A DNA stretch of 64,000 nt, from NCBI GenBank assembly GCA_930367205.1, contig OV884012.1, positions 54,209,239-54,273,238 on the forward strand. The letters run 5' to 3'. The position numbers were made by a program, and so were the translations under genes. Numbering within the stretch: position 1 is the first letter of the stretch; each line of letters begins with the position of its first letter. The notes beneath the pieces are model-generated. The model had not been told where the DNA came from. It saw only the letters and a list, made by a program, of their open reading frames with translations, and searched no databases. Source of the stretch: Acanthosoma haemorrhoidale (Eukaryota; Arthropoda; Insecta; Hemiptera; Acanthosomatidae). Shown here one piece after another: positions 1 through 10,309 of the stretch.

Positions 1-35
1 TATTATTTACAGAATAATGGAGAATTCCTGGAGAG

Positions 36-2957
36 TTAGTGAGATCTACTACTTTTATCGTCAGAATCTTCTGAAGATGAAGTATCAGAATTATTGACAT
101 GTAGTGAATCTTCATCTGAAACAAAATGTTTCCTCTTTTTACGTTTGTTGGGTCTCCTAACGTTATCAACATGTGTTGTTAATTGCCTAGCGCCTTGGAT
201 TAACACATTTACTTTTCTGAATTTGTCTCTACTTTTAATCTTCGATTGAGTATCTTTGATAAATTCTTGATTTATTAATTCAGGTGGATCTTCCCGATTT
301 TTATTTAATTTTTCTGTACGCTTTATCTTTTCTTCATTAATTTTTGTGTGAGCTAATTCATGCAAAAGTTGTAAATCTTTATGATACTTTTGTACGTATA
401 GTTCTGTTATACTAATATTTTTGTTGTTGTTATTTTCTTTTATAAATCCGAAAGTGATTTCATTGGGTGTTAATTTTAGATTGTTATTTAAGGTATTATT
501 GTACGCAATAATTGCAAGTTTTAATTTTTGTTCAAATGAATAAGATTTTCTCTCATGCGAGATAAGTCTTAGTAATTCGCTTAGTGTTAAATGAACTCTA
601 TTTAATAATCCCAAAGAATTTGAGTGATTAGTGGATGTATAATGTAATAAAATATCATTGTGGTCACAAAATTGTTTAACTAAATTGTTTTTCATTTCTG
701 TGCCTTGATCTAATGAGATCTGTACTGGCGTAGGATAATGAGATAAATAATTTTGTAAACAATCACAAATATTGATTGCATTGTGTGTTGGAATAACTTG
801 TGCGAACAATCTTTTTGAGAAAGTATCAACAGCAGTAAATATTATTTTCCTTTCATACTTCAAAATGTCAATCATTAATTCTCGAAAAGGTTTTTCTGGT
901 GTTGGGGTTTGTTGAAATTTAGTTTTGATAGGTTTTCTATCATACTTTGATTTTTTACAAATTTCACATTTATTAATGTATTCTGTAATTTTGTCTTTCA
1001 TATTGGGGAAATAAACTTGTTTTTTTAATTTTTCAAAAGTTTCTAATATTCCACGATGTTTAGTTTTTCCTAAATGATAGTTTTCAATAGTTTCGCGTTG
1101 TTCATTTACATTTTCTACGTCATTGATAAAGTTAAAATAACGTTTTATTCTTACAGAAGGGAATTCGTTTTCTATTATATTTTGAATCTCTTTAAAGTAT
1201 TCATCGTAAGTTTTTTCTAAAGTTTTTATGTTCGGTGAACAGAAAATTCCGTAAGTCTTGTCCGGTTCTACGATCTGGTAGAGTAGAGTTTGCAAGTCAT
1301 CTTTCCTGTTAATGATGAGTTCGTATCTTCTCTGGTTTCCAAATGGCTTAGAGAACTTCATGTCTTCTTTGTTTCCTCTAATGATAATAATTTGATTTTT
1401 TTCTACATTTATACATTTATCTGGTTCACATATCCAAGTTTGTTCATTGCTGGATTCTTGTGAATGAATAGTTTCTAGATCTGATTGATTTTCTGCATTT
1501 TCCGCTGTAGATGGAATATTTATTAATTCCTCCATAATTGCTTCATATTCTGTTGTTTTTTCAGCAGCTTCTTCTTGATTTTGTAATATGTCATCAATAT
1601 CAATATCTACATCATCAATATCCATATCCTCTGGTTCCGTGTGGTTTACTTCATTTATATTTCTTGATAAAGCATCTGCTACATAATTTGTTTTACCATT
1701 AACATGTTTTATGTCAAATTCGAACTCCTGCAACTTCCAAATCCATTTCATGATTCGGGTGTTACCGTTCTTCATAGAAAATATCCAAGTTAGTGGTTTA
1801 TGATCGGTTTGAAGTAAAAATTTAGTTCCGTATAAGTAAGGCTTAAAGTGTTGAGTCGCCCATACAACTGCTAATAATTCTTTTTCGATAGTGCTATAAT
1901 TATTTTCCGCATTTTGTAGTACTCGTGAAGCGAATGCTACAGGATGTTCAATATCATCATCGTCTTTTTGGGACAATACCGCTCCAATTGCTTTATTACT
2001 AGCATCTGTAGTTAATATGAATGATTTATTCCAATCGGGGTATTTTAAAATTGGTGCATTTGCCATTAAATCTATTAATGTCTTACAAGCCCTTTTTATC
2101 TCTTCGGTTTTATAAATTTTTGTTTTAATCGAATCTGAAATAGGTTTAGTTATTTTTGCATATCCTTTAATGAATTTCCTATAGTATCCTGTCATACCTA
2201 AGAACTGTCTTGTCGACTTTTCGTCATGAGGTACTGGAAAGTTTACTATAGTTTCTATCTTTTTCGGATCTGTTTTTAAACCTTCTTCAGTTACAATATA
2301 GCCGAGAAATTTTAATTCTTTTTTGAAAAATTCAGTTTTATCTAATTGAATTGATAACTGATGTTCTTTTAATGCTTTGAAAACTTTTTCCAAATCTCTT
2401 AAATGTTCGTTTTCATTTTTTGAATAAATAATAATATCGTCAACGTAAACCATTGCATTAGGAATATTTGATATCATCATTGTCATTGCTCTCTGAAAAG
2501 TCGGCGGTCCATTACTTATTCCGAATGGCATTCGAACAAATTCGTAATGACCATTTTCAGTAGAGAATGCTGTTTTTGGAATAGATTCTTCATCCATTTC
2601 TATTTGATGAAATCCCGATGTTAAATCAATAGTCGAAAATATTTTTGCACCTCTTAATCGATTCAGCAAATCTTCGATATTGGGTAACGGGAATTTATCT
2701 TTTATGGTAGCCTGATTTAATTTTCTATAATCGATTACCATGCGAACTTTTTTTATACCCGATGCGTCCATTTTTTTTGGAACAATCCACAAAGGGGAAT
2801 TATACGGCGACTTACTTGGTCTAATTATTCCGTTTTTTAATAATTTTCCAACTTCTTCGTTAATTTGTTCTTTAAATTGTTCCGGATATCTATAATTTCG
2901 TGTATAAATCGGATTTTCATTCGTAGTTATTATTCTATGTTTTAATAATTTAGTCGG
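36..2957 (-). CDS. pol: gypsy pol: reverse transcriptase, RNase H, integrase
   Basis: The open frame runs from 2957 to the stop at 36-38. It has no ATG at its start, as expected for a polyprotein segment. RT is clear: YRYPEQ upstream, a RPSKSPYNSP stretch, and YVDD at 2447-2436. RNase H shows TTDAS, a KELLAV helix and TDHKPL. Integrase has the HHCC zinc motif (two His six apart, CEIC downstream) and the core aspartates in MIDIL and LDQGT. The third catalytic position, exactly 35 residues between, is Asn (AAT) in a context that normally reads ER, so strand transfer is probably lost. A basic then Ser/Asp-rich tail ends the protein. It lies in the same frame as the protease but is separated from it by TAA at 2984-2982, 2975-2973 and 2960-2958. 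Function would be copying element RNA and inserting the cDNA. Confidence 0.95.
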   Translation of the reverse strand, partial: PTKLLKHRIITTNENPIYTRNYRYPEQFKEQINEEVGKLLKNGIIRPSKSPYNSPLWIVPKKMDASGIKKVRMVIDYRKLNQATIKDKFPLPNIEDLLNRLRGAKIFSTIDLTSGFHQIEMDEESIPKTAFSTENGHYEFVRMPFGISNGPPTFQRAMTMMISNIPNAMVYVDDIIIYSKNENEHLRDLEKVFKALKEHQLSIQLDKTEFFKKELKFLGYIVTEEGLKTDPKKIETIVNFPVPHDEKSTRQFLGMTGYYRKFIKGYAKITKPISDSIKTKIYKTEEIKRACKTLIDLMANAPILKYPDWNKSFILTTDASNKAIGAVLSQKDDDDIEHPVAFASRVLQNAENNYSTIEKELLAVVWATQHFKPYLYGTKFLLQTDHKPLTWIFSMKNGNTRIMKWIWKLQEFEFDIKHVNGKTNYVADALSRNINEVNHTEPEDMDIDDVDIDIDDILQNQEEAAEKTTEYEAIMEELINIPSTAENAENQSDLETIHSQESSNEQTWICEPDKCINVEKNQIIIIRGNKEDMKFSKPFGNQRRYELIINRKDDLQTLLYQIVEPDKTYGIFCSPNIKTLEKTYDEYFKEIQNIIENEFPSVRIKRYFNFINDVENVNEQRETIENYHLGKTKHRGILETFEKLKKQVYFPNMKDKITEYINKCEICKKSKYDRKPIKTKFQQTPTPEKPFRELMIDILKYERKIIFTAVDTFSKRLFAQVIPTHNAINICDCLQNYLSHYPTPVQISLDQGTEMKNNLVKQFCDHNDILLHYTSTNHSNSLGLLNRVHLTLSELLRLISHERKSYSFEQKLKLAIIAYNNTLNNNLKLTPNEITFGFIKENNNNKNISITELYVQKYHKDLQLLHELAHTKINEEKIKRTEKLNKNREDPPELINQEFIKDTQSKIKSRDKFRKVNVLIQGARQLTTHVDNVRRPNKRKKRKHFVSDEDSLHVNNSDTSSSEDSDDKSSRSH

Positions 2958-2981
2958 TTAATTAATTAAAAATTAAACTAT

Positions 2982-3566
2982 TTAGGTTAATAATGAAAAA
3001 ATTAATTTTTCATTTTCTGTTTTTAATATTTCACCGTTTTCACTTAATATTTTTGTGAGTTTTTCCGTTATCTCCGAATTTATGTGTTCGTGTCTTATAA
3101 CATTTTTAATTTCATTAGTATCTTCGATATGAAACATTTCGTCTCTTTCAAGTTTGTATTTTATTCCCATTATTTTTATTTCCATGTCTTCTAAATTTAT
3201 ATTAGTTTTTAACATTTTCATTGTTTCGTACCCAAGTAAAATATCAAACCGTGAACTAATAGGATAAACTAAGAACTTTACTTCTTGATTAATTCCTATC
3301 AGATTTTGCAGGTTGAGGTTTACACTTTGTGTTCCTTCTGCTCGTCCTGTAGGGGTTTTTATCGCGAAGTTTTCTATGTTTATTTTAGCATCTTTCGGAA
3401 TTGCTTGGGGACAAATATAATTTTTTGTTGCTCCTGTGTCAATTAACCATTTATTATTTTCTTTATCCAAGAGCTGTGGTAAATTATTTAAAAAATTAAC
3501 TTCGTCACTTATTTTAATTACATTCGATCCGGTGGTTCTCCTTTGTTCGGACCTTGGTCTAAAAAA
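2982..3566 (-). CDS. pro: gypsy aspartic protease, reached by -1 frameshift
   Basis: A frame of about 194 codons, open from 3566 immediately after a stop, with no initiating ATG. It holds the retroviral-type aspartic protease motif LIDTGATKN about 43 residues in, and the downstream ILLGYETMK matches the ILG region of the fold. It overlaps the last 49 nt of gag in the -1 frame, and its first codons coincide with the slippery heptamer, so it would be made only as a Gag-Pro fusion. The product would cleave the polyproteins as a dimer. It ends at TAA 2984-2982, where family relatives would read straight on into RT. Two further in-frame TAA codons follow within 27 nt, so this junction looks damaged. 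Confidence 0.9.
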   Translation of the reverse strand, partial: FFRPRSEQRRTTGSNVIKISDEVNFLNNLPQLLDKENNKWLIDTGATKNYICPQAIPKDAKINIENFAIKTPTGRAEGTQSVNLNLQNLIGINQEVKFLVYPISSRFDILLGYETMKMLKTNINLEDMEIKIMGIKYKLERDEMFHIEDTNEIKNVIRHEHINSEITEKLTKILSENGEILKTENEKLIFSLLT

Positions 3567-4702
3567 TTATCTTTATTAGTTTCAAGTTGTTTTACTCTTT
3601 CAGTTAATATTCTAATTTGTTCATCTCTCTCATCCTCGGCGTAATGTACGCGATTAGAAACAGTTCTCATCGAAACCGTATTTGAATCATTTTGTTGTGG
3701 TGGATCTACTTTTTGTTGATTATTTCTCCAATTTCCGGATGGAGGTTTATTAAAGAATCTATGTTGAGATTTTGGATCCCATGATTGATTATGAATAGGT
3801 TTTTGATAATTTTGTTGATTATTTGGGTAATTGTGATAATTTGGTTGTGCATTTTGATAACTTTTATAATTTTGGTTTTGTTGATGTTGATAATCTTGTT
3901 TTTGTTCATGAGGTTGTTTTTGAAATTGTTTTTCATATTTATGTTTGTAATTTGGATCGAAATTTTTGCCTTTATAATTCGATTGGTGTGGTTGGTGGTG
4001 TTTGTCTTTTCGACTACCCGGACCGTACACCCGATGCACAATGTGCGCAGCGTTATTTCTTAAGATTTCGTCAATATCTTCGATTGTCTCGAATTTAATA
4101 TGATAAATAAAATCAGTAAGCGAGGGATGTAAATTATGAACGGTGTGATGTGATATCTGTTTGTCGTATCTTTCCATTTCCGACTGTTTATTCACTATTT
4201 CCGAGTCGGCATACACGCGAGCATATAAATCGCATCTTTTCTTACCTAATCTTTCTAAGTAATCATGTGGGTTTTCGTTATGGTACGATTTAGTATTGAG
4301 TATTTCTGATATTAATTGCTCTCTCGTTCGCGTATCTTGATATTTACGTTTAAGGAATGTTAAAATTTCTGTCACACTAGTGAATTCCTTATCATAGGTT
4401 GCAATTTTTGCTTTTCCTTTTAGCTTAGTTAATAAAGTTAATACTAATTTTGAATGGTTTATATCTTTATATTGGTTATCATCTTTACAATATAAGTCAT
4501 ACACAAATGTTGTATTTCTAATAAAATCTACTAATTGTAAAGGATCACCATCATATTCCGGAATTAATTTAAAATCATGATCTTTTATTTCCATAGCTAT
4601 CTCTGAATTTGTATTTTCTAATAGTAATTGATCAATATTATCTAGATTAAAAGTTGTATATACTTGTCTTAATTGGTTTAATCTATCCTGTAAATTTGAC
4701 AT
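3518..4702 (-). CDS. gag: gypsy Gag (394 aa)
   Basis: ATG at 4702 to TAA at 3518-3520, 394 codons, the first ORF after the PBS and leader. Residues of roughly 40-230 form a helical capsid-like region containing LIPEYDGDPLQLVDFI, a pattern familiar from insect gypsy Gag proteins. Residues 235-330 are unusually rich in Gln, Asn, Tyr, His and Lys, with repeated NY, QN and HQ steps. I see no CCHC zinc knuckle, so this basic, low-complexity stretch is the likely RNA-binding nucleocapsid. A short predicted coiled coil (EQIRILTERVKQLE) precedes the C terminus. The last codons overlap the frameshift signal. It would build the particle that packages element RNA. Confidence 0.92.
   Translation of the reverse strand: MSNLQDRLNQLRQVYTTFNLDNIDQLLLENTNSEIAMEIKDHDFKLIPEYDGDPLQLVDFIRNTTFVYDLYCKDDNQYKDINHSKLVLTLLTKLKGKAKIATYDKEFTSVTEILTFLKRKYQDTRTREQLISEILNTKSYHNENPHDYLERLGKKRCDLYARVYADSEIVNKQSEMERYDKQISHHTVHNLHPSLTDFIYHIKFETIEDIDEILRNNAAHIVHRVYGPGSRKDKHHQPHQSNYKGKNFDPNYKHKYEKQFQKQPHEQKQDYQHQQNQNYKSYQNAQPNYHNYPNNQQNYQKPIHNQSWDPKSQHRFFNKPPSGNWRNNQQKVDPPQQNDSNTVSMRTVSNRVHYAEDERDEQIRILTERVKQLETNKDNFLDQGPNKGEPPDRM
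3526..3566 (-). promoter_or_regulatory. -1 programmed ribosomal frameshift signal, gag to pro
   Basis: The minus strand reads T TTT TTA at 3566-3560 in the gag frame (codons TTT, TTA), a canonical X XXY YYZ slippery heptamer. Six nucleotides downstream, GGTCCG (3553-3548) can pair with CGGATC (3531-3526) around a 16-nt loop. The stem has six base pairs, one of them G-U, at the usual spacing. Slipping back one base reads TTT TTT AGA, which is the start of the open protease frame, just past its upstream stop at 3567-3569. Site, spacing, stem and frame logic all agree. Efficiency, and a pseudoknot, are not shown. Confidence 0.85.
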
Positions 4703-5000
4703 ACAATAAACTTATAATTACTTATAATTACCATCAAGTATGTTGTCTTCAGTGGAAAAATCTTCTTCCTTGGTGCTGCGAAGTCTCAACAAATAGTTTT
4801 GAAACTCGGGTGATAAGATTTGAAAATCTTCAGAAAGTTGAAAGATACCTCTGTAGTCGTGGAGAATGCTTGCTATACTTGTATACGCAGTGGCAATCTT
4901 CCTCAAGACGGAGAGAAGTAGTTATGCTGCTTGATTTCGGTATTACACACGATTCTAAGCTCCGCAAAGTTACTTTAAATACCTTCAAAATTCCTCCCAA

Positions 5001-5019
5001 GCCCCACGTTCGGGCGCCA
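5001..5019 (-). other. Primer-binding site, tRNA-Lys type
   Basis: The minus strand begins TGGCGCCCGAACGTGGGGC directly at the LTR edge. From memory, the 3' end of insect tRNA-Lys(CTT) ends in GCCCCACGTTGGGCGCCA. The site is its complement apart from one extra base inside the match (CCCGAACG where CCCAACG is expected). This marks where minus-strand DNA synthesis would start and fixes element orientation. The final T of the LTR is shared with the TGG. Confidence 0.8.
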
Positions 5020-5058
5020 GTTAAATATCTTCAAAGCACACAAGACTTTTTAAAAAGA

Positions 5059-5064
5059 TTTATT
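5059..5064 (-). terminator. LTR polyadenylation signal AATAAA
   Basis: AATAAA on the minus strand within the LTR, about 80 nt after the inferred start. Cleavage would fall near 5040, leaving a short U5 of about 20 nt before the primer-binding site. In the 3' LTR the same hexamer would end the genomic RNA. Confidence 0.6.
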
Positions 5065-5140
5065 TTGAATAACAAACATAAATGACATGGTAATATACAG
5101 ATCTAATCTAGCATAGTGACGGGCTAATGAGATACAATAG

Positions 5141-5178
5141 ACTGACCTCCTTCTCTGATTCTCACGGGTTTAAATAAG
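5141..5178 (-). promoter_or_regulatory. LTR promoter: TATA-like box plus TCAGT initiator
   Basis: The minus strand has CTTATTTAAACC across about 5178-5167 and TCAGT at 5145-5141, about 30 nt downstream, which is the standard TATA-to-start distance. TCAGT is the arthropod initiator consensus. RNA start is therefore inferred near 5143, defining the U3/R boundary. Confidence 0.6.
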
Positions 5179-5235
5179 AGTCAGCAAAGGGGTGATTCAT
5201 AGTTCTTAGAATGCTAGCACGGGTGCACTATAACT

Positions 5236-6215
<980 letters not shown>

Positions 6216-7559
6216 TCGTGCAGGTGTACCTAGAGTGCTGCAGTATGTTCTCCTGCGCAACACCTCCAGTCCGTGATTTTTTTTCCAGCATCGTGAAATG
6301 CCATTGAGACCAACATTTGAAATAATTGTTCCATTTTTTTTATAAGGATTGATTTCGTGACGCTTTCTCTTTCATTTAACGAGTTTTCTACTTTTAGGCC
6401 TTAAGACATATGGATGATGTACAGGTCAATGAGGACAGCTAAAAATGCCAAAACACTAAAGAAGTGATGTTTTCAATGTGAAATCCCTTACATACTGTCT
6501 ATTCTTTATATAGCAGACATAGCTAAGTAATATACTACGTAAATGATTTAATTACTAATTGTTAGTTCTTAATTAGCCTTTTCGATTTTTTAATTTTTTT
6601 TTGAGAAACGGCTCGATTTTTTGACTCTCCACCATCTTTTCCCGGAAAGAGGGATCTCTCTCTTCCACACAGAGGTCTCCATTCTACAATCATGGTGAAA
6701 AAAAAGCCTGGTGTGCTTGTTATTCGGAGTTGCGACACCGATTGTGATTTCATTTGTTAGATTTTAGTTTTCACCTAGTTACTTTAGTAAATAAACATTT
6801 TATGAAATTGATTATTTACATTAACGATTATTTTTTAAATGTATAAAAAATAAGATAATATAATTAAATATTAAAAACTTTTTTTTTTAACTTTAGAATT
6901 TAAAGCACTTGATTAAAAGCGCTAGAAAATAAATCATTATACGAGCAACTTTTTTTTTTTTGGAGTTTTAAAATAACTAGTTTAATTTTCTCTTTAATAT
7001 TTACAATAAATTTTCTCTTTTGAATAGACTTAATACAATTTTATTATATGATAATAATTATTTGTTACTGACTACAAAACAAACAAATTTTATCTAATAT
7101 AATACTCAAGAACACACATTACATTCTAATTACATTTTTATAAATTTAAATAAATTAATTATACTAATAGATATGCCATAAAATTCAATTTCTTGTGTAT
7201 TTATTACTCGACTCTTAGACAGACTTAGACAGTTCACTGAGGGGCAATACGGTATTTTTATAATTAATGAACCCTGTGCTAACATTTTATCTACATTGGG
7301 AGTCACTTGTTTCTATATATTTTTCATTAAATAATGACTGAGTTGTGGAACAATACGTTTCAAATTTGCCGGTGTTTATAAAGTTCCCACTAGAAAAAAC
7401 AAATAAAATAGTCACTAAACGCTTAATTAGTTCCTCATTACACCGACAGCTTTGGAAGCTGTTCCTGGATCTTCGAAAAGCATTCTGGCAGTATTACCAT
7501 CGCTGCTGTCCTCAACTTGTTCCTCTCAAAACACAGCATTGCTGAGCACTATTTTTTCT
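6216..7559. other. No gene recognised, AT-rich
   Basis: Low-complexity A/T runs, for example 6830-7150. I see no protein or RNA signature. The block ends at a target-site duplication. Confidence 0.5.
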
Positions 7560-7835
7560 CTAGACATTAACTCTATCTCGCGCTCTTGGTCAGCCTCCAC
7601 TGGCTAGTACCCGGTGACGCGGCTGACGGAGGAGCGTGGGGGACTTCCCATGACTCCGCTTTCTCTTCGCATGTGGATTTGGGAGGTCTCTGGGCTGTCT
7701 GTAAGTATTGTATGAATGAGCGAGTTAATGATGAACTGTAAATATGGTATGAATGAGATCATTTATCTGTATTATTATTGCCTTATAAAAGGCAGATTGT
7801 AATTATTGCACAGTAAAAACTAGACATTAACTCTA
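7560..7835 (+). mobile_element. Short retroelement copy with 16-bp target duplication
   Basis: CTAGACATTAACTCTA occurs at 7560-7575 and again at 7820-7835. The 244 bp between is a 5'-truncated copy of the dispersed family also found at 31.2, 32.5, 51.6, 59.2 and 62.1 kb. It starts inside the family at CTCGCGCTCTTGG and ends GCAGATTGTAAT followed by an A-rich tail. A frame for ALLVSLHWL...WAVCKYCMNERVNDEL runs through it and stops before the tail hairpin TGCCTTATAAAAGGCA (7780-7795). Compared with the 59.2 kb copy it lacks about 21 nt, which keeps the frame. The duplication and 5' truncation indicate target-primed reverse transcription. Confidence 0.85.
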
Positions 7836-9374
7836 GTAATACACAAGCTAGTCTGACAGATTTGCGACAGTAAGCAGGCGACGAAAGCACGGAGAGAGGG
7901 AGGGGGAGGTGTGATGTTCCAGCTACCAGGTAATATGAGTCGTATTTGACACCCTAGATTTCTACATAAAATACCCTTCAATTATGAAGGCTGCAGGTGG
8001 CTGAAAACAAACAAAGCACATTTTGTTGCTTTACTGCCACATATGTACCCTACAACCTGGCATAAATAATTTCGCGATGAAAATTTTCAGTACCTTACTT
8101 ACGTTGAAATTTCCGATAAAAAATATGTCTCACTTAAAATTCGTTATCCTACTACATTAAAAGATATGGCATTTGTTCGTGCGTCAGTAAATAGTACTTA
8201 TCATGTACATTTGGTATATTGTAAATGATTTTAGAAGAAAAACATCTCTGCAAAGTGACTGCTAAAGTTCCAGAAAGTTGAAGTAAGAAACATCATCTTT
8301 GACGACATACACAAGCAGCGTTAAAACGGATCATCAAAAAATCAAACTAACTTCCGTAATAAACCACAGGCATCCTACTGAAACCCCTAAGAAATTTTAG
8401 TTTAAATTAAAAAAAAAGTTCCTTTTTTCGATTTTATGCACCATGATGGGAGAATTCAGACCACTTCACCGTGGCGTCCTGCACACCGGTACTTTAAGCA
8501 GAATTCCCATTTATCAAAAACAAATGTAAAAAAATATAAAATGACACAGTTGATTTATAAGTACTCACTGATAAAACAGGTAACTTTTTCATTTCATATA
8601 TTTCAGAACACTTTCAATTTAAATCCATTTAATAATGGAGTTAATTAATTCCATAATAATCTGGATAATATGTTTACAAAATATCTGAAACTCTGCAGTT
8701 ATTACTTAAAAGAGAATCGCTTAGAAAGATAATAGTGTGAGCTAATAAGAAAGTTCGTCTGTGCTTGTTTCTAAGAACACCAAGGAAATACCTTCATGAA
8801 TACACTAACAACAAAAGTTAATGGAAGTTTAAGTTACTTGCGGGAGGGAGTGGGGGGAGAAAATCTTGACTCCTTTTTCAGGAAAGTTAGTTGAGAATTA
8901 TCAATTAACCAACACCTATCCAGGGTCTCCAAAGATTGTTTAGAATTTTATAAAGGAGCCGGCTTCTAATTAACTCTGGCGGATAATATAATTAATGAAA
9001 CTCCTTTTGGGACGATGCTTCTCCCGAAGGAAATTTTATCACTTTTTTCAAAGCAATTTTTTTTTTACTTCCCTTCTCGACTTGGTTACCGAATATTACC
9101 AAGGTGCTTATCCTAAAACAACAGTCGGCTATATTTAATTTGGCTTTCTTGGAAAAAATACTAAAATATGCATTAAATATTCAGACTACATTTTAAATAG
9201 AAAAGTAAAGAAAAATATAAATTGCAAGAAAGGAAATCAGATAATTTGTAAATCGTGAGATAGTTGCGACCTATGTATGTAAGATATGTATAGCCCTGAA
9301 GGGAAAAGGATTACTTATAAAGGTACGAGTTCGATAATAAAGCTATAATTGAAGAATTTTCCCTATAGGGTGTC
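7836..9374. other. No gene recognised
   Basis: AT-rich, with no convincing coding frame, splice pair or RNA fold. Small frames near 8436-8648 lack any family signature. Confidence 0.5.
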
Positions 9375-9478
9375 TACGAGGGTGGTCTAAAAAGTTTCCG
9401 ACCTAACAAAGCTTTTATTTTAGCTTTTATTTATTTTATTATCATCTTCATGAGCTCGGAAACTTTTCAGACCACCTA
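9375..9478. mobile_element. MITE-like foldback, mariner/Tc-type ends
   Basis: GGTGGTCTAAAAAGTTTCCGA at 9381-9401 and its inverted copy at 9456-9476 match at 20 of 21 positions. TA flanks both sides (9375-9376 and 9477-9478), fitting TA-target integration. The ends resemble mariner-type termini that start GGTGGTCT-AAAAGTTTC. The 54-bp middle is AT-rich and non-coding, so this is a non-autonomous deletion product. Four extra bases (CGAG) lie between the left TA and the repeat, so the exact left edge is uncertain. Confidence 0.7.
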
Positions 9479-10309
9479 TGTATTGCCTTGCGATAAAAGA
9501 TCGCATTCATACCATATTTACAATATACATTCATATAATATTGCATGTATTCATAGCCCAGGGATCCCTCCATTTGTCAGCAGTATTGTCACCTTCCGGC
9601 TATCGAAAAAGAAGCGACCATTTAGGAGATTACCCACGCTTGCAGCCGCATCACCACCACGTAGCGGAGGCTAAAGGAGATACCAAGAACCGCATACGCT
9701 CAGGAAATGAAGGGAGATAACTGACCAGTGCCAGTATATGTACACATATAGTGCTAGTGTATGTATGGTATATATATATTTATATAAGTTAATGATTGTG
9801 AGATCTTAAACTCAAAAAAAAAAGAAAAAGGTATAGAACACGTTCGATAATTGTCACAAGACTCCTTTATTCCATGTCCTAATATTCTATATATACATTC
9901 GGGATGTTTACATCCCGACAATTGGGGATTAAAGCTATGTATTGGCTCTGTCCAGATCTTAACTTTTATATATAAGTTATCGTCTCCCGGCTGTAGACGA
10001 TCAAAGAAAAAGAGAGAATATAGATGATAATAATGCACACAGGTTCCATTGTTAACTGGCTTTATTCTGTTCTCATCCTCTATCAATACCCAGACTTTGT
10101 TTACATTAGGCCTTGTGGTATTAGGCTTAACATTGTCTTGCCACTAGCCATAACATATATATGTACATATATACATATATAATTAAAAAAATTATATAGT
10201 TGATCAGAAACTTTAATGGTATTAACATACCTTCAACGACCCCCCCCCTTTCCGGGTTAAGCTGTATTTTTTTTATCTTAAGAAAGTATTTGAAAAACAA
10301 ACGCGAACA
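9479..10309. other. No gene recognised
   Basis: Contains GC-richer 9560-9720 with no recognisable frame, and AT/TA-rich runs near 9760 and 10150. Confidence 0.45.

Larger units (their letters stand above)
1..5235 (-). mobile_element. Ty3/gypsy LTR retrotransposon, 3' end outside window
   Basis: An LTR retrotransposon on the minus strand. In transcription order it shows a 5' LTR, a tRNA-Lys-type primer-binding site, a leader of about 300 nt, gag, a -1 frameshift site, protease, then RT, RNase H and integrase. The RT-RNaseH-IN order is diagnostic of Ty3/gypsy (Metaviridae) rather than copia. The polypurine tract and 3' LTR lie beyond base 1, so the LTR pair and target duplication cannot be checked, and an env gene cannot be excluded. 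The copy carries three stop codons between protease and RT and an Asn at the expected integrase catalytic Glu, so it is probably inactive, although gag and the RT-IN frame are otherwise uninterrupted. Confidence 0.95.
5019..5235 (-). repeat. 5' LTR of the gypsy element (217 bp)
   Basis: Bounded on the minus strand by AGTTA at 5235 and TTAACT at 5019, a short terminal inverted repeat. The inner edge abuts the primer-binding site. It contains a TATA-like box, a TCAGT initiator and AATAAA in correct U3-R-U5 order. The partner LTR lies outside the window, so the outer edge at 5235 rests only on the inverted terminal bases. A direct repeat of ATAT next to it is untestable here. Confidence 0.75.

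Noticed and set aside
3706..4098. Frames on both strands within gag
   Set aside because: Shadows of the Gln/Asn-rich part of gag, repetitive in composition.
4654..5085. 143-codon plus-strand frame
   Set aside because: Antisense to the gag start, leader and LTR; no signature.
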